The position numbers were made by a program, and so were the translations under genes. 13,584 nucleotides of DNA from Patescibacteria group bacterium UBA5187 (GTDB taxonomy: Bacteria > Patescibacteriota > Minisyncoccia > Phycocordibacterales > PALSA-1337). Positions 5,107 to 11,829 of this stretch are shown here, one piece after another. Location: the NCBI GenBank assembly GCA_002413065.1, contig DHWH01000024.1, positions 42,201 through 55,784 on the forward strand, written 5' to 3'. The first letter of the stretch is position 1, and every line of letters starts with the position of its first letter. The notes beneath the pieces were generated by a model that worked only from the letters and a program-made list of their open reading frames with translations, was not told the DNA's origin and ran no database searches.

Positions 5107-5799
5107 ATGGATACAAAGAAAACCATCGATACTATGTTCGGAGCCGGCGTGCATTTCGGCTTGGGACGCTCACGAAGGCACCCAACAGTGACGCCTTACA
5201 TTTTCGGCACAAAAAACAGCACGGATATTTTTGATCTTGAGAAGACACATGCACTATTCGAGACAGCCAAGGCATTTGTGACGTCTTTGGCCGCTTCAGG
5301 CAAGACCATTCTTTTTGTCGGAGGCAAGAAAGAAGCTTCAGCTGCAATAAAGAACTCCGCCCAGTCGATCAACATGCCTTGCGTAGAAGGACGCTGGATT
5401 GGTGGAACCATCACAAATTTTACTCAGGTCAAAAAGCGCATCGATCGCTACGAAAAACTCATTTCCGATCGTGAAAAAGGCGAATTGGCAAAATACACCA
5501 AGCGTGAGCGCATGCTCATCGACAAGGAGATCGCGTCTCTCGAAAAGATGTTTATCGGCGTCATTTCATTAAAAAAACAGCCTGACGCTTTGTTCGTCAT
5601 TGATCCCCGCCGTGAGAAAAATGCCATCAAGGAAGCCGCGGATTTCAATATTCCGGTCATCGCATTGGCAGGATCGGACTGCAATATAAAAGAAATCACA
5701 TATCCTATTATTGGCAACGATTCATCAAAGGCCAGTATTCAGTTTTTCACGGAAGAGATCGCAAAAGCATATCAGGCCGGAAAGAAAACTACTGTATAA
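5107..5799 (+). CDS. rpsB: 30S ribosomal protein S2
   Basis: S2 is a late-binding protein of the 30S subunit that sits near the head-body junction and helps dock S1. The 230-residue product has the family signatures GVHFGLGRSRRHPTVTPYIF, the FDLEKT strand, FVGGKKEA, RWIGGTITNF, a central coiled-coil (about 112-150), VIDPRREKNAIKEA and the C-terminal YPIIGNDSSKASI. Its length is near the usual 230-260. I take ATG 5107 (MDTKKTIDTMFGAG); an upstream extension would include the promoter. It heads the rpsB-tsf pair found in most bacteria, with 125 bases between the two genes. Confidence 0.97.
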   Translation: MDTKKTIDTMFGAGVHFGLGRSRRHPTVTPYIFGTKNSTDIFDLEKTHALFETAKAFVTSLAASGKTILFVGGKKEASAAIKNSAQSINMPCVEGRWIGGTITNFTQVKKRIDRYEKLISDREKGELAKYTKRERMLIDKEIASLEKMFIGVISLKKQPDALFVIDPRREKNAIKEAADFNIPVIALAGSDCNIKEITYPIIGNDSSKASIQFFTEEIAKAYQAGKKTTV

Positions 5800-5809
5800 T
5801 ACAAGAGGT

Positions 5810-5831
5810 ACGATTTACGACTCACGATTTA
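5810..5831 (+). repeat. Two direct copies of ACGATTTA in the rpsB-tsf gap
   Basis: ACGATTTA occurs at 5810-5817 and 5824-5831, with a 14-base period. The function is unknown; it may be spacer low complexity. Confidence 0.4.
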
Positions 5832-5924
5832 AGATTCTGTCATATTATGCTCAGTCCTTTTCTTTTGTGGCCAAAAAAGCAAAGTAAGCCGGATTCATTA
5901 CCACTTCAATCATCAACAAAAGCA

Positions 5925-6524
5925 ATGTCAAACACACCCATAACAACAGAGAGTATCAAGCAACTTCGCGAGCAGACGGGCATTTCTATCATGCAATGCA
6001 AAAAGGCCCTTGAAGAAGCCGGAGGTGATATGGAAAAAGCCCTCGTTATTTTGCGCAAAAAGAGCGGAGAATTTGCCGCAAAGAAAGTGGACCGTACATT
6101 CAAGGCGGGCGCTGTTCAGGCATATGTCCATGCAAATGGGACCGTTGCAACGATGGTAGAATTGCTCTGTGAGACCGATTTCGTATCAAACAACGAGGCT
6201 TTCAAGACATTGGCACGCGATATTGCCATGCACATCACAGCTACCAATCCAAAGTTTTTGAAGAAAGAAGACATCACCGAAGATGATACAAAGTCAGCTC
6301 GTGCAGTGTTCGAAGATGAAGTAAAAGGCAAGCCTGAAAACATTAAAAAATCGATTCTCGACGGCAAATTGAATGCGTATTTTGCCGAGATGGTTCTTCT
6401 CGATCAGCCGTTCATAAAAGATCCTAGTGTTACCATCCAAGGTTTGATCGATCAGACTATACAGAAGTTCGGGGAAAAGATCGCCGTTGCCAGGTTCAAA
6501 CGCTTCAAGGTGCTTGAGCAGTAA
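5925..6524 (+). CDS. tsf: Elongation factor Ts
   Basis: EF-Ts exchanges GDP for GTP on EF-Tu. The 199-residue product is of the short type (as in Thermus, about 196) rather than the roughly 283 of E. coli. Residues 5-45 form the UBA-like N-terminal domain (TESIKQLREQTGISIMQCKKAL), followed by FAAKKVDRTFKAGAVQAYVH and the EF-Tu contact motif CETDFVSNNEAFKTLA, with a C-terminal segment ending QKFGEKIAVARFKRFKV. I choose ATG 5925 because MSNTPITTESIKQLRE matches family N-termini; the in-frame ATG 5847 adds 26 unusual residues. No Shine-Dalgarno is visible before 5925. It is probably cotranscribed with rpsB, although a TATTAT box near 5843 could add a promoter. Confidence 0.96.
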   Translation: MSNTPITTESIKQLREQTGISIMQCKKALEEAGGDMEKALVILRKKSGEFAAKKVDRTFKAGAVQAYVHANGTVATMVELLCETDFVSNNEAFKTLARDIAMHITATNPKFLKKEDITEDDTKSARAVFEDEVKGKPENIKKSILDGKLNAYFAEMVLLDQPFIKDPSVTIQGLIDQTIQKFGEKIAVARFKRFKVLEQ

Positions 6525-6525
6525 C

Positions 6526-6900
6526 ATGTATTTCACTATCATTTTATTTTATCTCTCGCTTCTCGGCATCATCGCCATGCTGTTTTTGAAGCATCATGAA
6601 ATAAAATCAGGCCATCCTACGGTAGTCTCCCGGCTTGGCCGCGGCAGTGATCACGTCTTCCACACCTTCTTTTCAGGCATTCGTCGGGGGATTTCATATT
6701 TCAATCGCCGTACATTCATCATGGTAGTGCAATGGATCGCCTATCATGTGCTTCTTCGCACGCGAAAAGTATATGTGGAGGTCAAGCATCGCACCTTGTC
6801 CAATCTTCATGGCAAGAAAGTGATCGATGCTGTGCGAGGCAGAGGGGAAGTCAAGGATCATGGAGCTTCCTTTTATTTGAGGAGGATTAGCGATAAATAA
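6526..6900 (+). CDS. Small membrane-anchored protein, unknown function
   Basis: A 124-residue protein that begins one base after the tsf stop (TAA-C-ATG), so translation is probably coupled. Residues 1-18 (MYFTIILFYLSLLGIIAM) form one membrane segment, followed by a basic, helix-rich region (VSRLGRGSDHVFHTFFSGIR, RRTFIMVVQWIAYHVLLRTR) that has a second weaker hydrophobic stretch at about 65-77. The C-terminus is charged. I do not recognise a family with a known role. Its place after rpsB-tsf and before tRNA-Thr suggests only cotranscription. Confidence 0.75.
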   Translation: MYFTIILFYLSLLGIIAMLFLKHHEIKSGHPTVVSRLGRGSDHVFHTFFSGIRRGISYFNRRTFIMVVQWIAYHVLLRTRKVYVEVKHRTLSNLHGKKVIDAVRGRGEVKDHGASFYLRRISDK

Positions 6901-6910
6901 AGTTTTGATT

Positions 6911-6916
6911 TATAAT
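6911..6916 (+). promoter_or_regulatory. -10 box of tRNA-Thr
   Basis: A perfect TATAAT lies eight bases before the first base of tRNA-Thr. The -35 is poor. The tRNA can thus be transcribed apart from the rpsB operon. Confidence 0.5.
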
Positions 6917-6924
6917 GCGATTGT

Positions 6925-6997
6925 GCCATCTTAGCTCAGTTGGTAGAGCGCCACTTTTGTAAAGTGGATGTCCCCGGTTCGAGCCCGGGAGATGGCT
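6925..6997 (+). tRNA. tRNA-Thr(TGT)
   Basis: A 73-base cloverleaf: acceptor GCCATCT/AGATGGC, D stem GCTC/GAGC, anticodon stem CCACT/AGTGG with loop TTTGTAA (anticodon TGT), T arm CCCGG-TTCGAGC-CCGGG, discriminator T. The next bases are CCG, so CCA is not encoded and must be added by CCA-adding enzyme, unlike the two other tRNAs of the window. Confidence 0.95.
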
Positions 6998-7032
6998 CCG
7001 TTAATTAGGGTCTCTCATTATTCCAGTTCGTT

Positions 7033-7038
7033 AATAAT
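7033..7038 (+). promoter_or_regulatory. -10 box of the HNH gene
   Basis: AATAAT (five of six matches) is followed by eight bases and the ATG at 7047. No -35 is seen. It fits the leaderless pattern of the window. Confidence 0.4.
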
Positions 7039-7046
7039 GTAATACT

Positions 7047-7475
7047 ATGGTTAGAAAATGTACCAACTGCAGAGTTGTTCTTGCGAATAGATATAAAATA
7101 AAATTTTGTTCCAATGCGTGCCAACATGCATATCAGCAGGATATTTTTATTAGGGATTGGCAACAAGGTAAGATACAGGGCAATGTAGGCATATCCTCTC
7201 GCGTGATATCCGGTCATATTCGTCGGTACTTACTTCTGAAGTATGGATCAAAGTGTTCACTATGCGGCTGGAATAAAATTCACCCGACTACAAAGCGCAT
7301 ACCTCTGGAAATTGACCATATAGACGGTAATGCGGAAAATAATTCAGAAAATAATCTGAGACTCCTTTGTCCCAATTGTCATTCGCTCACACCTCATTTT
7401 AGAAACCTCAATAGAGGCAAAGGGCGGTCATGGAGGATGGAAAAATATATTAAAAATAACCCAGATTTCGGATAG
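7047..7475 (+). CDS. HNH endonuclease with N-terminal zinc finger
   Basis: A 142-residue basic protein. Residues 5-25 hold a likely zinc finger (CTNC, then CSNAC). Residues about 70-116 are an HNH module: CSLCGWNK, the catalytic LEIDHIDGNAENNSENN and LRLLCPNCHS, giving two CxxC pairs for zinc with H and N residues of the beta-beta-alpha-metal site. The family includes homing, phage packaging and restriction nucleases; the target cannot be told. There is no neighbouring methylase or phage gene. It starts 49 bases after tRNA-Thr. Its base composition is poorer in G+C than the housekeeping genes beside it, which fits acquisition by transfer. Start is the first Met of the finger. Confidence 0.9.
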   Translation: MVRKCTNCRVVLANRYKIKFCSNACQHAYQQDIFIRDWQQGKIQGNVGISSRVISGHIRRYLLLKYGSKCSLCGWNKIHPTTKRIPLEIDHIDGNAENNSENNLRLLCPNCHSLTPHFRNLNRGKGRSWRMEKYIKNNPDFG

Positions 7476-7518
7476 ATTATATGCTTAGCCCATGCTACTA
7501 TTTTAATAAACATTGTTA

Positions 7519-7542
7519 CCGTTATTTCATAGGAAATAACGG
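7519..7542 (+). promoter_or_regulatory. Perfect 10-bp hairpin upstream of the 95-residue gene
   Basis: CCGTTATTTC and GAAATAACGG pair completely around ATAG. There is no T-tract, so it is not an intrinsic terminator. It ends five bases before the Shine-Dalgarno AAAGGAA (7548-7554) and follows a possible extended -10 TGCTACTAT (7493-7501). It could be an operator or an RNA control element. Confidence 0.55.
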
Positions 7543-7557
7543 CGTTGAAAGGAACAG

Positions 7558-7845
7558 ATGAGATCAAATGCTGACTGCCTCATTTTTCAAACAAGTAGCG
7601 GGGAAAGTTTTGCTTTTTCAGCGGAACTTGTCGCCGCTTATTTGATTGGCGGCATCAAGCTGGACTCGAATGTTATCCGCAAAGTTGCTGGCGCGGTCGT
7701 CCACCATTTTCGCATCAAACTCGGCCGTGAGCATGTGTCGGTGCCGGAATTTGGCAAAGCGCTCTGGCGTATTTTGTTAAGTCATGGATATATTACTTTT
7801 CGCGTAATACTTCCTCCATTCGAGGGCAATCTGTCGCTCAATTGA
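7558..7845 (+). CDS. Unrecognised 95-residue protein
   Basis: ATG 7558 follows a clear Shine-Dalgarno (AAAGGAA, seven to ten bases upstream), unusual in this window. The protein starts with a likely beta hairpin (CLIFQTSSGESFAF), then three helices: SAELVAAYLIGG, SNVIRKVAGAVVHHFRIKLG and VPEFGKALWRILLSHG. This order loosely resembles the ATP-cone domain (a strand pair, then FxxEKL-type helix and two more helices) of NrdR and ribonucleotide reductases, but the key basic residues are not evident, so I do not assign it. No membrane segment. A terminator follows at 7873. Confidence 0.65.
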   Translation: MRSNADCLIFQTSSGESFAFSAELVAAYLIGGIKLDSNVIRKVAGAVVHHFRIKLGREHVSVPEFGKALWRILLSHGYITFRVILPPFEGNLSLN

Positions 7846-7872
7846 TTTGAATCATCACACATTCAAGACAAT

Positions 7873-7902
7873 CCGCTTCTATACAAATTGGGCGGTTTTT
7901 TT
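7873..7902 (+). terminator. Rho-independent terminator before pheS
   Basis: CCGCTT (7873-7878) pairs with GGGCGG (7890-7895) including two G-U pairs, followed by seven T. Confidence 0.65.
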
Positions 7903-7969
7903 ATTGCATTCTCAATCTAATGCGCTTTATATATTTTTATTAATTCGATTAGAAAAAGTCCTGATTTTC

Positions 7970-7978
7970 TGCTACAGT
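7970..7978 (+). promoter_or_regulatory. Extended -10 promoter of pheS
   Basis: TGCTACAGT (TG-n-TACAGT) lies eight bases before the ATG at 7987. The transcript should begin at or one to two bases before the start codon. Confidence 0.55.
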
Positions 7979-7986
7979 AATACCCT

Positions 7987-8712
7987 ATGGAAACCAAGAA
8001 AGAAGGTATACAAGCAGGTCATCTGCATCCGATGACCCAACTCATTCGCGAGATTCAGGCGGTTTTTCAGGAAATCGGTTTTGAAGTCGCGCTTGGTCCC
8101 GAACTTGAAACGGAGTTCTATAACTTCGACGCATTGAATGTTCCCGCGAACCATCCGGCTCGCGACATGCAGGATACGTTTTGGGTGCGGCCTCTCAAAG
8201 GCTCGACGGAACGGCCCGTGCTTCGAACCCACACTACATCTCTTACTGCCCGAACTATCGCCGAATGCAAAGGCCAGTTTCCTGTGCGCAGGATTTTTCC
8301 GGGAAAAGTATTCAGGAATGAAGCGACCGATATGACGCATGAAGCACAATTTTTTCAGTTGGATGCCGTGTATGTGGACAAAAAAGTGTCGCTCGCAGAC
8401 CTCAAGGGAACGCTTCTTTATTTTTACAAAAAAATTCTGGGCGATGACGTGGAAATACGTTTTCGTCCGAGTTATTTCTCCTTTACGGAACCTTCGTCCG
8501 AAATCGATATCAAGTTCAAGGGCCGATGGCTCGAAATGCTGGGCGGAGGCGTCATTCATCCGAATGTTTTCAAAGCCGCAGGCGTTGATCCTGATGAATG
8601 GAGCGGTTTTGCCTTCGGCGGCGGTATCGATCGCTTGCTCATGATCAAATACGGAGTAGATGATATTCGATCGCTTTACTCCGGTGATCTCCGATTCGTA
8701 AATCAATTCTAG
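7987..8712 (+). CDS. pheS: Phenylalanine-tRNA ligase alpha subunit, short form
   Basis: PheS is the catalytic subunit of the class II heterotetrameric PheRS that charges tRNA-Phe. The 241 residues are only the catalytic core: GHLHPMTQLIREI near the start, motif 2 around FPGKVFRNEATDMTHEAQFFQLDAVY, the substrate-site strand ARDMQDTFWV, HTTSLTARTI, and motif 3 GFAFGGGIDRLLMIKYGV. The N-terminal coiled-coil of about 85-100 residues that contacts tRNA in the usual 330-350-residue protein is missing. The start ATG 7987 directly follows a promoter, and no coding potential lies upstream, so this is not a mis-called start. pheT follows after 30 bases. Confidence 0.97.
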   Translation: METKKEGIQAGHLHPMTQLIREIQAVFQEIGFEVALGPELETEFYNFDALNVPANHPARDMQDTFWVRPLKGSTERPVLRTHTTSLTARTIAECKGQFPVRRIFPGKVFRNEATDMTHEAQFFQLDAVYVDKKVSLADLKGTLLYFYKKILGDDVEIRFRPSYFSFTEPSSEIDIKFKGRWLEMLGGGVIHPNVFKAAGVDPDEWSGFAFGGGIDRLLMIKYGVDDIRSLYSGDLRFVNQF

Positions 8713-8742
8713 TCATCCTTTTATTATCCCTTATTTATTTCC

Positions 8743-10722
8743 ATGAAAGTTTCATATAAATGGCTACAAACACATATTGAAGAAAAACTTCCCGCAGTCG
8801 ATGTGCTGGCAGAGAAGATTACCTTTCATGCATGTGAAGTTGAAGGGGTTGAAATGGCAGATGCGGATCAGGTGATTGATATCAATGTGCTTCCTGACCG
8901 TGCTCCATACTTGCTGTCTCATTACGGCATAGCCGGGGAGATTGCGGCAATCTTTTCTCTTACCCGAAAAAATCAGCCGGCCATTTCTTTTAATGAAGGT
9001 CACAACACATCGGTTCTTGTCCGCATAGATGATCAGGATCTGTGTTCGCGTTATTGCACACGATATATTAAAAATATCACCATCGCCGAGTCGCCCGACA
9101 GCATCACACAGCCGCTTGCTTCGGTCGGCCAGCGCGCGATCAATCTGGTTGTCGACGTGACCAATTATGTTTTATTCGATGTCGGACAGCCGCTTCACGC
9201 ATTCGATGCCGACAAAATAAAAGGGACGCTCGTTCTGCGGCGTGCCAGAGCCGGGGAAAAAATCACGTTGCTCGATGGCAGGGAAATCGCGCTTGATCCG
9301 AATATGCTTCTCGAGGCGGATGATGAAGGGCCGTTGGCTGTCGCCGGCATCAAAGGCGGCAAGCGCGCGGAGATCACTTCGGAAACAAAAAATATTATTC
9401 TTCTGGGGGGTAATTTCAATACGGTCAATGTGAGGGCAACTTCGACCAAGCTCGGCATCCGTTCGGATGCTTCAAAACGTTTTGAAAATGGCCTTTCCGT
9501 CGAATCGGCCCCGCAGGCTATCGACCAGGCCGCGCAACTCATAGCCGATCATTCGCCCGGGGCGAGCATCGGCCCGCTCGCGGACGCCTATCCGAAACCG
9601 ATACAGCAGAAAGTCATTTCTGCACGCGCAAATGATATCGTGAATGTTCTCGGCATCACTATTTCAGAAACGGAAATCATTTCCATATTGGAACGCTTGT
9701 ACATGAAAGTGACCAAACAAGATGAAACAGGCGATTTGCTCAGCATTTACATTCCTTCAAATAGATTGGATATCACAACCTGGCGTGATATCCCCGAAGA
9801 GATCGGCCGCATATACGGTTACGACAAAATAAAGCCGACTCTGCCTGCGAATACCGCCCGCACGCCGGATTCCAAACCTCAGATTGAAAAAACGTTTTAT
9901 TACGCTGAAAAAATAAAGAACATGCTGGTTGAACGCGGATTTTCTGAAGTGTACACATACAGTCTTGTGCCAAAAGGAGTGTATGAAATTGAGAAGCCTT
10001 TGGCCGCCGATAAGAATTATTTGCGTACGAATCTCAGCGATGGAGTCATGCAGTCACTGGTTCTGAATGTGCGCAATGCGGACTTGCTCGGCATGGAAAT
10101 CATCAGAATTTTTGAGATCGGAAAAGTCTTTGCGAAAGAAGGCGAGCATACCTCTTTGTGCATCGGCATCAAGCATGCCAAGAAAAATAAGGAAAAAGAA
10201 AAAGATAGGATCAAAGTGGTACGCGATCAAATCCTTGAGACATTGGAAGCGGGCACGTCCATTTTGTGTACCATTGATGACACTGGCGGGCTTATTGCAT
10301 TGGATGGCCAGACTATCGGCGTGACAAATGCCCATGAGGGAATAATGGAAATCAATCTCGACAAGCTTATCGCAGGTTTGCCTCAGCCGGTATCGTATAA
10401 TGATCTTCATTTCAGCAAAGCTGTGTCCGCGACATATAAAAAGATTTCCAGTTATCCGTTCATTGTCCGCGATATCGCCGTGCTCGTACCCGAGTCAGTT
10501 ACAGGCGAAGTTCTGTGGTCAGCTATTGAAAAGGGAATTGCTGACATTGGTTTGCTGGCCCGCCACTCACTGTTCGATGTCTTCAAAAAAGACGGAAAAG
10601 TTTCCTACGCATTCCGAATGGTATTTCAGTCTATGGAAAAAACTCTTACTGATGCAGAAGCAAATTCAATTATGGAAAAAGTGAATGCGAAAATGAAGGA
10701 GAATGGGTGGGAGGTGAGGTAG
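8743..10722 (+). CDS. pheT: Phenylalanine-tRNA ligase beta subunit lacking the N-terminal tRNA-binding domain
   Basis: The 659-residue PheT pairs with PheS. Visible parts: an N-terminal B1 piece (MKVSYKWLQTHIEEKLP), which jumps from CEVEGVEMADADQVIDINVL directly to the RAPYLLSHYGIAGE region, so the EMAP-type OB tRNA-binding domain (about 110 residues) is absent. Then come the B3/B4 editing region (about 110-270, VVDVTNYVLFDVGQPLHAFD), the B5 DNA-binding-like fold (about 285-375, PSNRLDITTWRDIPEEIGRI), a degenerate catalytic-like domain, and a C-terminal FDX-ACB domain (about 560-659, SSYPFIVRDIAVLV). Usual length is about 790-800. No Shine-Dalgarno precedes ATG 8743; expression is probably with pheS. 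Confidence 0.97.
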   Translation: MKVSYKWLQTHIEEKLPAVDVLAEKITFHACEVEGVEMADADQVIDINVLPDRAPYLLSHYGIAGEIAAIFSLTRKNQPAISFNEGHNTSVLVRIDDQDLCSRYCTRYIKNITIAESPDSITQPLASVGQRAINLVVDVTNYVLFDVGQPLHAFDADKIKGTLVLRRARAGEKITLLDGREIALDPNMLLEADDEGPLAVAGIKGGKRAEITSETKNIILLGGNFNTVNVRATSTKLGIRSDASKRFENGLSVESAPQAIDQAAQLIADHSPGASIGPLADAYPKPIQQKVISARANDIVNVLGITISETEIISILERLYMKVTKQDETGDLLSIYIPSNRLDITTWRDIPEEIGRIYGYDKIKPTLPANTARTPDSKPQIEKTFYYAEKIKNMLVERGFSEVYTYSLVPKGVYEIEKPLAADKNYLRTNLSDGVMQSLVLNVRNADLLGMEIIRIFEIGKVFAKEGEHTSLCIGIKHAKKNKEKEKDRIKVVRDQILETLEAGTSILCTIDDTGGLIALDGQTIGVTNAHEGIMEINLDKLIAGLPQPVSYNDLHFSKAVSATYKKISSYPFIVRDIAVLVPESVTGEVLWSAIEKGIADIGLLARHSLFDVFKKDGKVSYAFRMVFQSMEKTLTDAEANSIMEKVNAKMKENGWEVR

Positions 10723-10754
10723 TATTCAATTAATTGAGCGTGTGAAAGCCGTAT

Positions 10755-10776
10755 GTATAGCTAACTATAGTTATAC
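10755..10776. other. Nine-pair hairpin after pheT
   Basis: GTATAGCTA and TAGTTATAC pair (one G-U) around ACTA, and contain the perfect palindrome TAACTATAGTTA. AATATTTCTT follows, a poor T-tract; it may be a weak pheT terminator or a protein-binding site. The remaining bases to 10923 are A/T-rich with nothing else recognised. Confidence 0.4.
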
Positions 10777-10923
10777 AATATTTCTTGCAGATAAGGAACT
10801 TGTTTTGTTACTGCTAAACAATATAATTAACTCACAATTCAACTATACATTTGTTTCCGTGCTTTACTTTTCTTCTAATAAATATTTGCAAGTACGGAGA
10901 AGGATCGCTTACTAATTTGTGAT

Positions 10924-10929
10924 TATAAA
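10924..10929 (+). promoter_or_regulatory. -10 box of the coiled-coil gene
   Basis: TATAAA (in GATTATAAAAT) is followed by nine bases and ATG 10939. No clear -35 is present. Confidence 0.45.
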
Positions 10930-10938
10930 ATAACACAC

Positions 10939-11262
10939 ATGCTTACGTATATGACACGTTCTCCTATTCAACATGAGTTTGTAACAAAGAAGTACGTCGA
11001 TGACGGATTTAACGGTCTCCATGAGCAGATTGATTCTGTCGAGAAAAAACTCGGTGACAGGATAGAGGGATTAAAGTCTTATCTGGATAATGGTTTTAAA
11101 CACGTTTTCAATCAGCTCGATGCAGTTGAAAGCAATCTGGGGGATAAAATCGATGGTCTTACGACTAAAGTTGATTTGATCGAGATTAATCTTCAGCATC
11201 TCACAAAAACTGTAAATACGATTGCGTCGCAGGTATTAAGCCTAGTTAGAGCCAAACTATAA
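10939..11262 (+). CDS. Small coiled-coil protein, unknown function
   Basis: A 107-residue soluble protein, almost wholly predicted coiled-coil: HEFVTKKYVDDGFNGLHEQI, then repeating units of about 22-33 residues such as SVEKKLGDRIEGLKSYLDNG, AVESNLGDKIDGLTTKVDLI and EINLQHLTKTVNTIASQVL with hydrophobic residues at a/d positions. There is no membrane segment or signal peptide. Such short repeats (LGDKIDGL) recur in many unrelated bacterial and phage coiled-coil proteins, so no function is assigned. It likely forms a trimeric or tetrameric bundle. The start could be ATG 10939 or 10951; the first is favoured by the nearby -10 box. Confidence 0.7.
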   Translation: MLTYMTRSPIQHEFVTKKYVDDGFNGLHEQIDSVEKKLGDRIEGLKSYLDNGFKHVFNQLDAVESNLGDKIDGLTTKVDLIEINLQHLTKTVNTIASQVLSLVRAKL

Positions 11263-11305
11263 AAAAACCGCAGCGTTGTCCGAAATAAATCGAACTAAGC
11301 TGCGG
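11261..11305 (-). terminator. Rho-independent terminator of the leftward membrane gene
   Basis: On the minus strand CCGCAGC (11305-11299) pairs with GCTGCGG (11274-11268) across a 24-base loop and is followed by seven T. It overlaps the end of the coiled-coil gene. In the top direction there is no T-tract. Confidence 0.65.
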
Positions 11306-11326
11306 CGAAAGCCAGAAAGCTCTCAA

Positions 11327-11674
11327 TCAAGTTCCGGCCGGCGATTTGGGTTGAGTTTTGATTGACCAGATAATAAGTCGTATTGTCCAAAACAAAACAA
11401 ACCCTATTGAGATTACGAGCCATGGCCAACTGTAAAATCGCCAACCGGTAACCCCAACAATTAGGAGACTAAGGAAAGTTGTCATTCCCAGGTGTTTCAA
11501 ATTCATAACACCAGTCACTACCGCAAAAAGGCGGATCGCGATCGTCATCAATGACGTGAGGCAACAGATCAGGATAAAACCATTGAATCCTAATCTCCAA
11601 ATTGCACTAATGGATCCCAGAATCATTAGGATAAGTAGTCCTAGGATGATGGCGATACAAGTTCTTGCTTTCAT
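11327..11674 (-). CDS. Four-helix membrane protein, unknown function
   Basis: A 115-residue hydrophobic protein with four likely membrane helices at about residues 6-26, 30-55, 63-78 and 82-104, and a short hydrophilic C-terminus (KTQPKSPAGT). It starts MKARTC at ATG 11674; a TTG 18 bases upstream in frame is less likely. No catalytic motif or family is recognised. It is preceded on its strand by a long, strongly structured leader with its own good promoter, and closed by a terminator that overlaps the convergent gene. The gene therefore appears to be a single-gene unit under RNA-level or operator control. Confidence 0.7.
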   Translation of the reverse strand: MKARTCIAIILGLLILMILGSISAIWRLGFNGFILICCLTSLMTIAIRLFAVVTGVMNLKHLGMTTFLSLLIVGVTGWRFYSWPWLVISIGFVLFWTIRLIIWSIKTQPKSPAGT

Positions 11675-11823
11675 AAATATTTTTACCGACAATTTTTGGT
11701 TTTCAATGCTATGTTACCCACTTGTCCGAAGACAAGCTTTGCCACAGAAGGCAGATGCCGTAAGTATCTATCTTCTGTGGCAAACAAGGGCTACGTCAGC
11801 GATTTTGCAAGTTCGCAGTTCTG
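11675..11823 (-). ncRNA. Structured leader (or independent small RNA) of the membrane gene
   Basis: On the minus strand about 149 bases lie between the predicted transcription start and the ATG. They contain a long hairpin (11784-11738: 13 perfect pairs TTTGCCACAGAAG/CTTCTGTGGCAAA, then a mismatch, a G-U and four more pairs, nine-base loop). Immediately after it comes CTTGTC-TTCG-GACAAG (11736-11721), a C(UUCG)G tetraloop only in this orientation. I do not recognise a known riboswitch. A second short -10-like TAAAAAT right before the ATG could instead give a leaderless mRNA. Confidence 0.5.
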
Positions 11824-11829
11824 CTGCTA

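Noticed and set aside
5847..5924. 26-residue N-terminal extension of EF-Ts
   Set aside because: The residues do not fit the family, whose N-terminus aligns with MSNTPITTESIKQLRE at 5925.
7972..8706. Long open frame on the minus strand opposite pheS
   Set aside because: It is a mirror of pheS, has no recognisable domain, and the plus strand encodes a clear aminoacyl-tRNA synthetase.
10755..10776. Intrinsic terminator of pheT
   Set aside because: The stem is A/T-rich and lacks a real T-tract, so I list it only as a hairpin.
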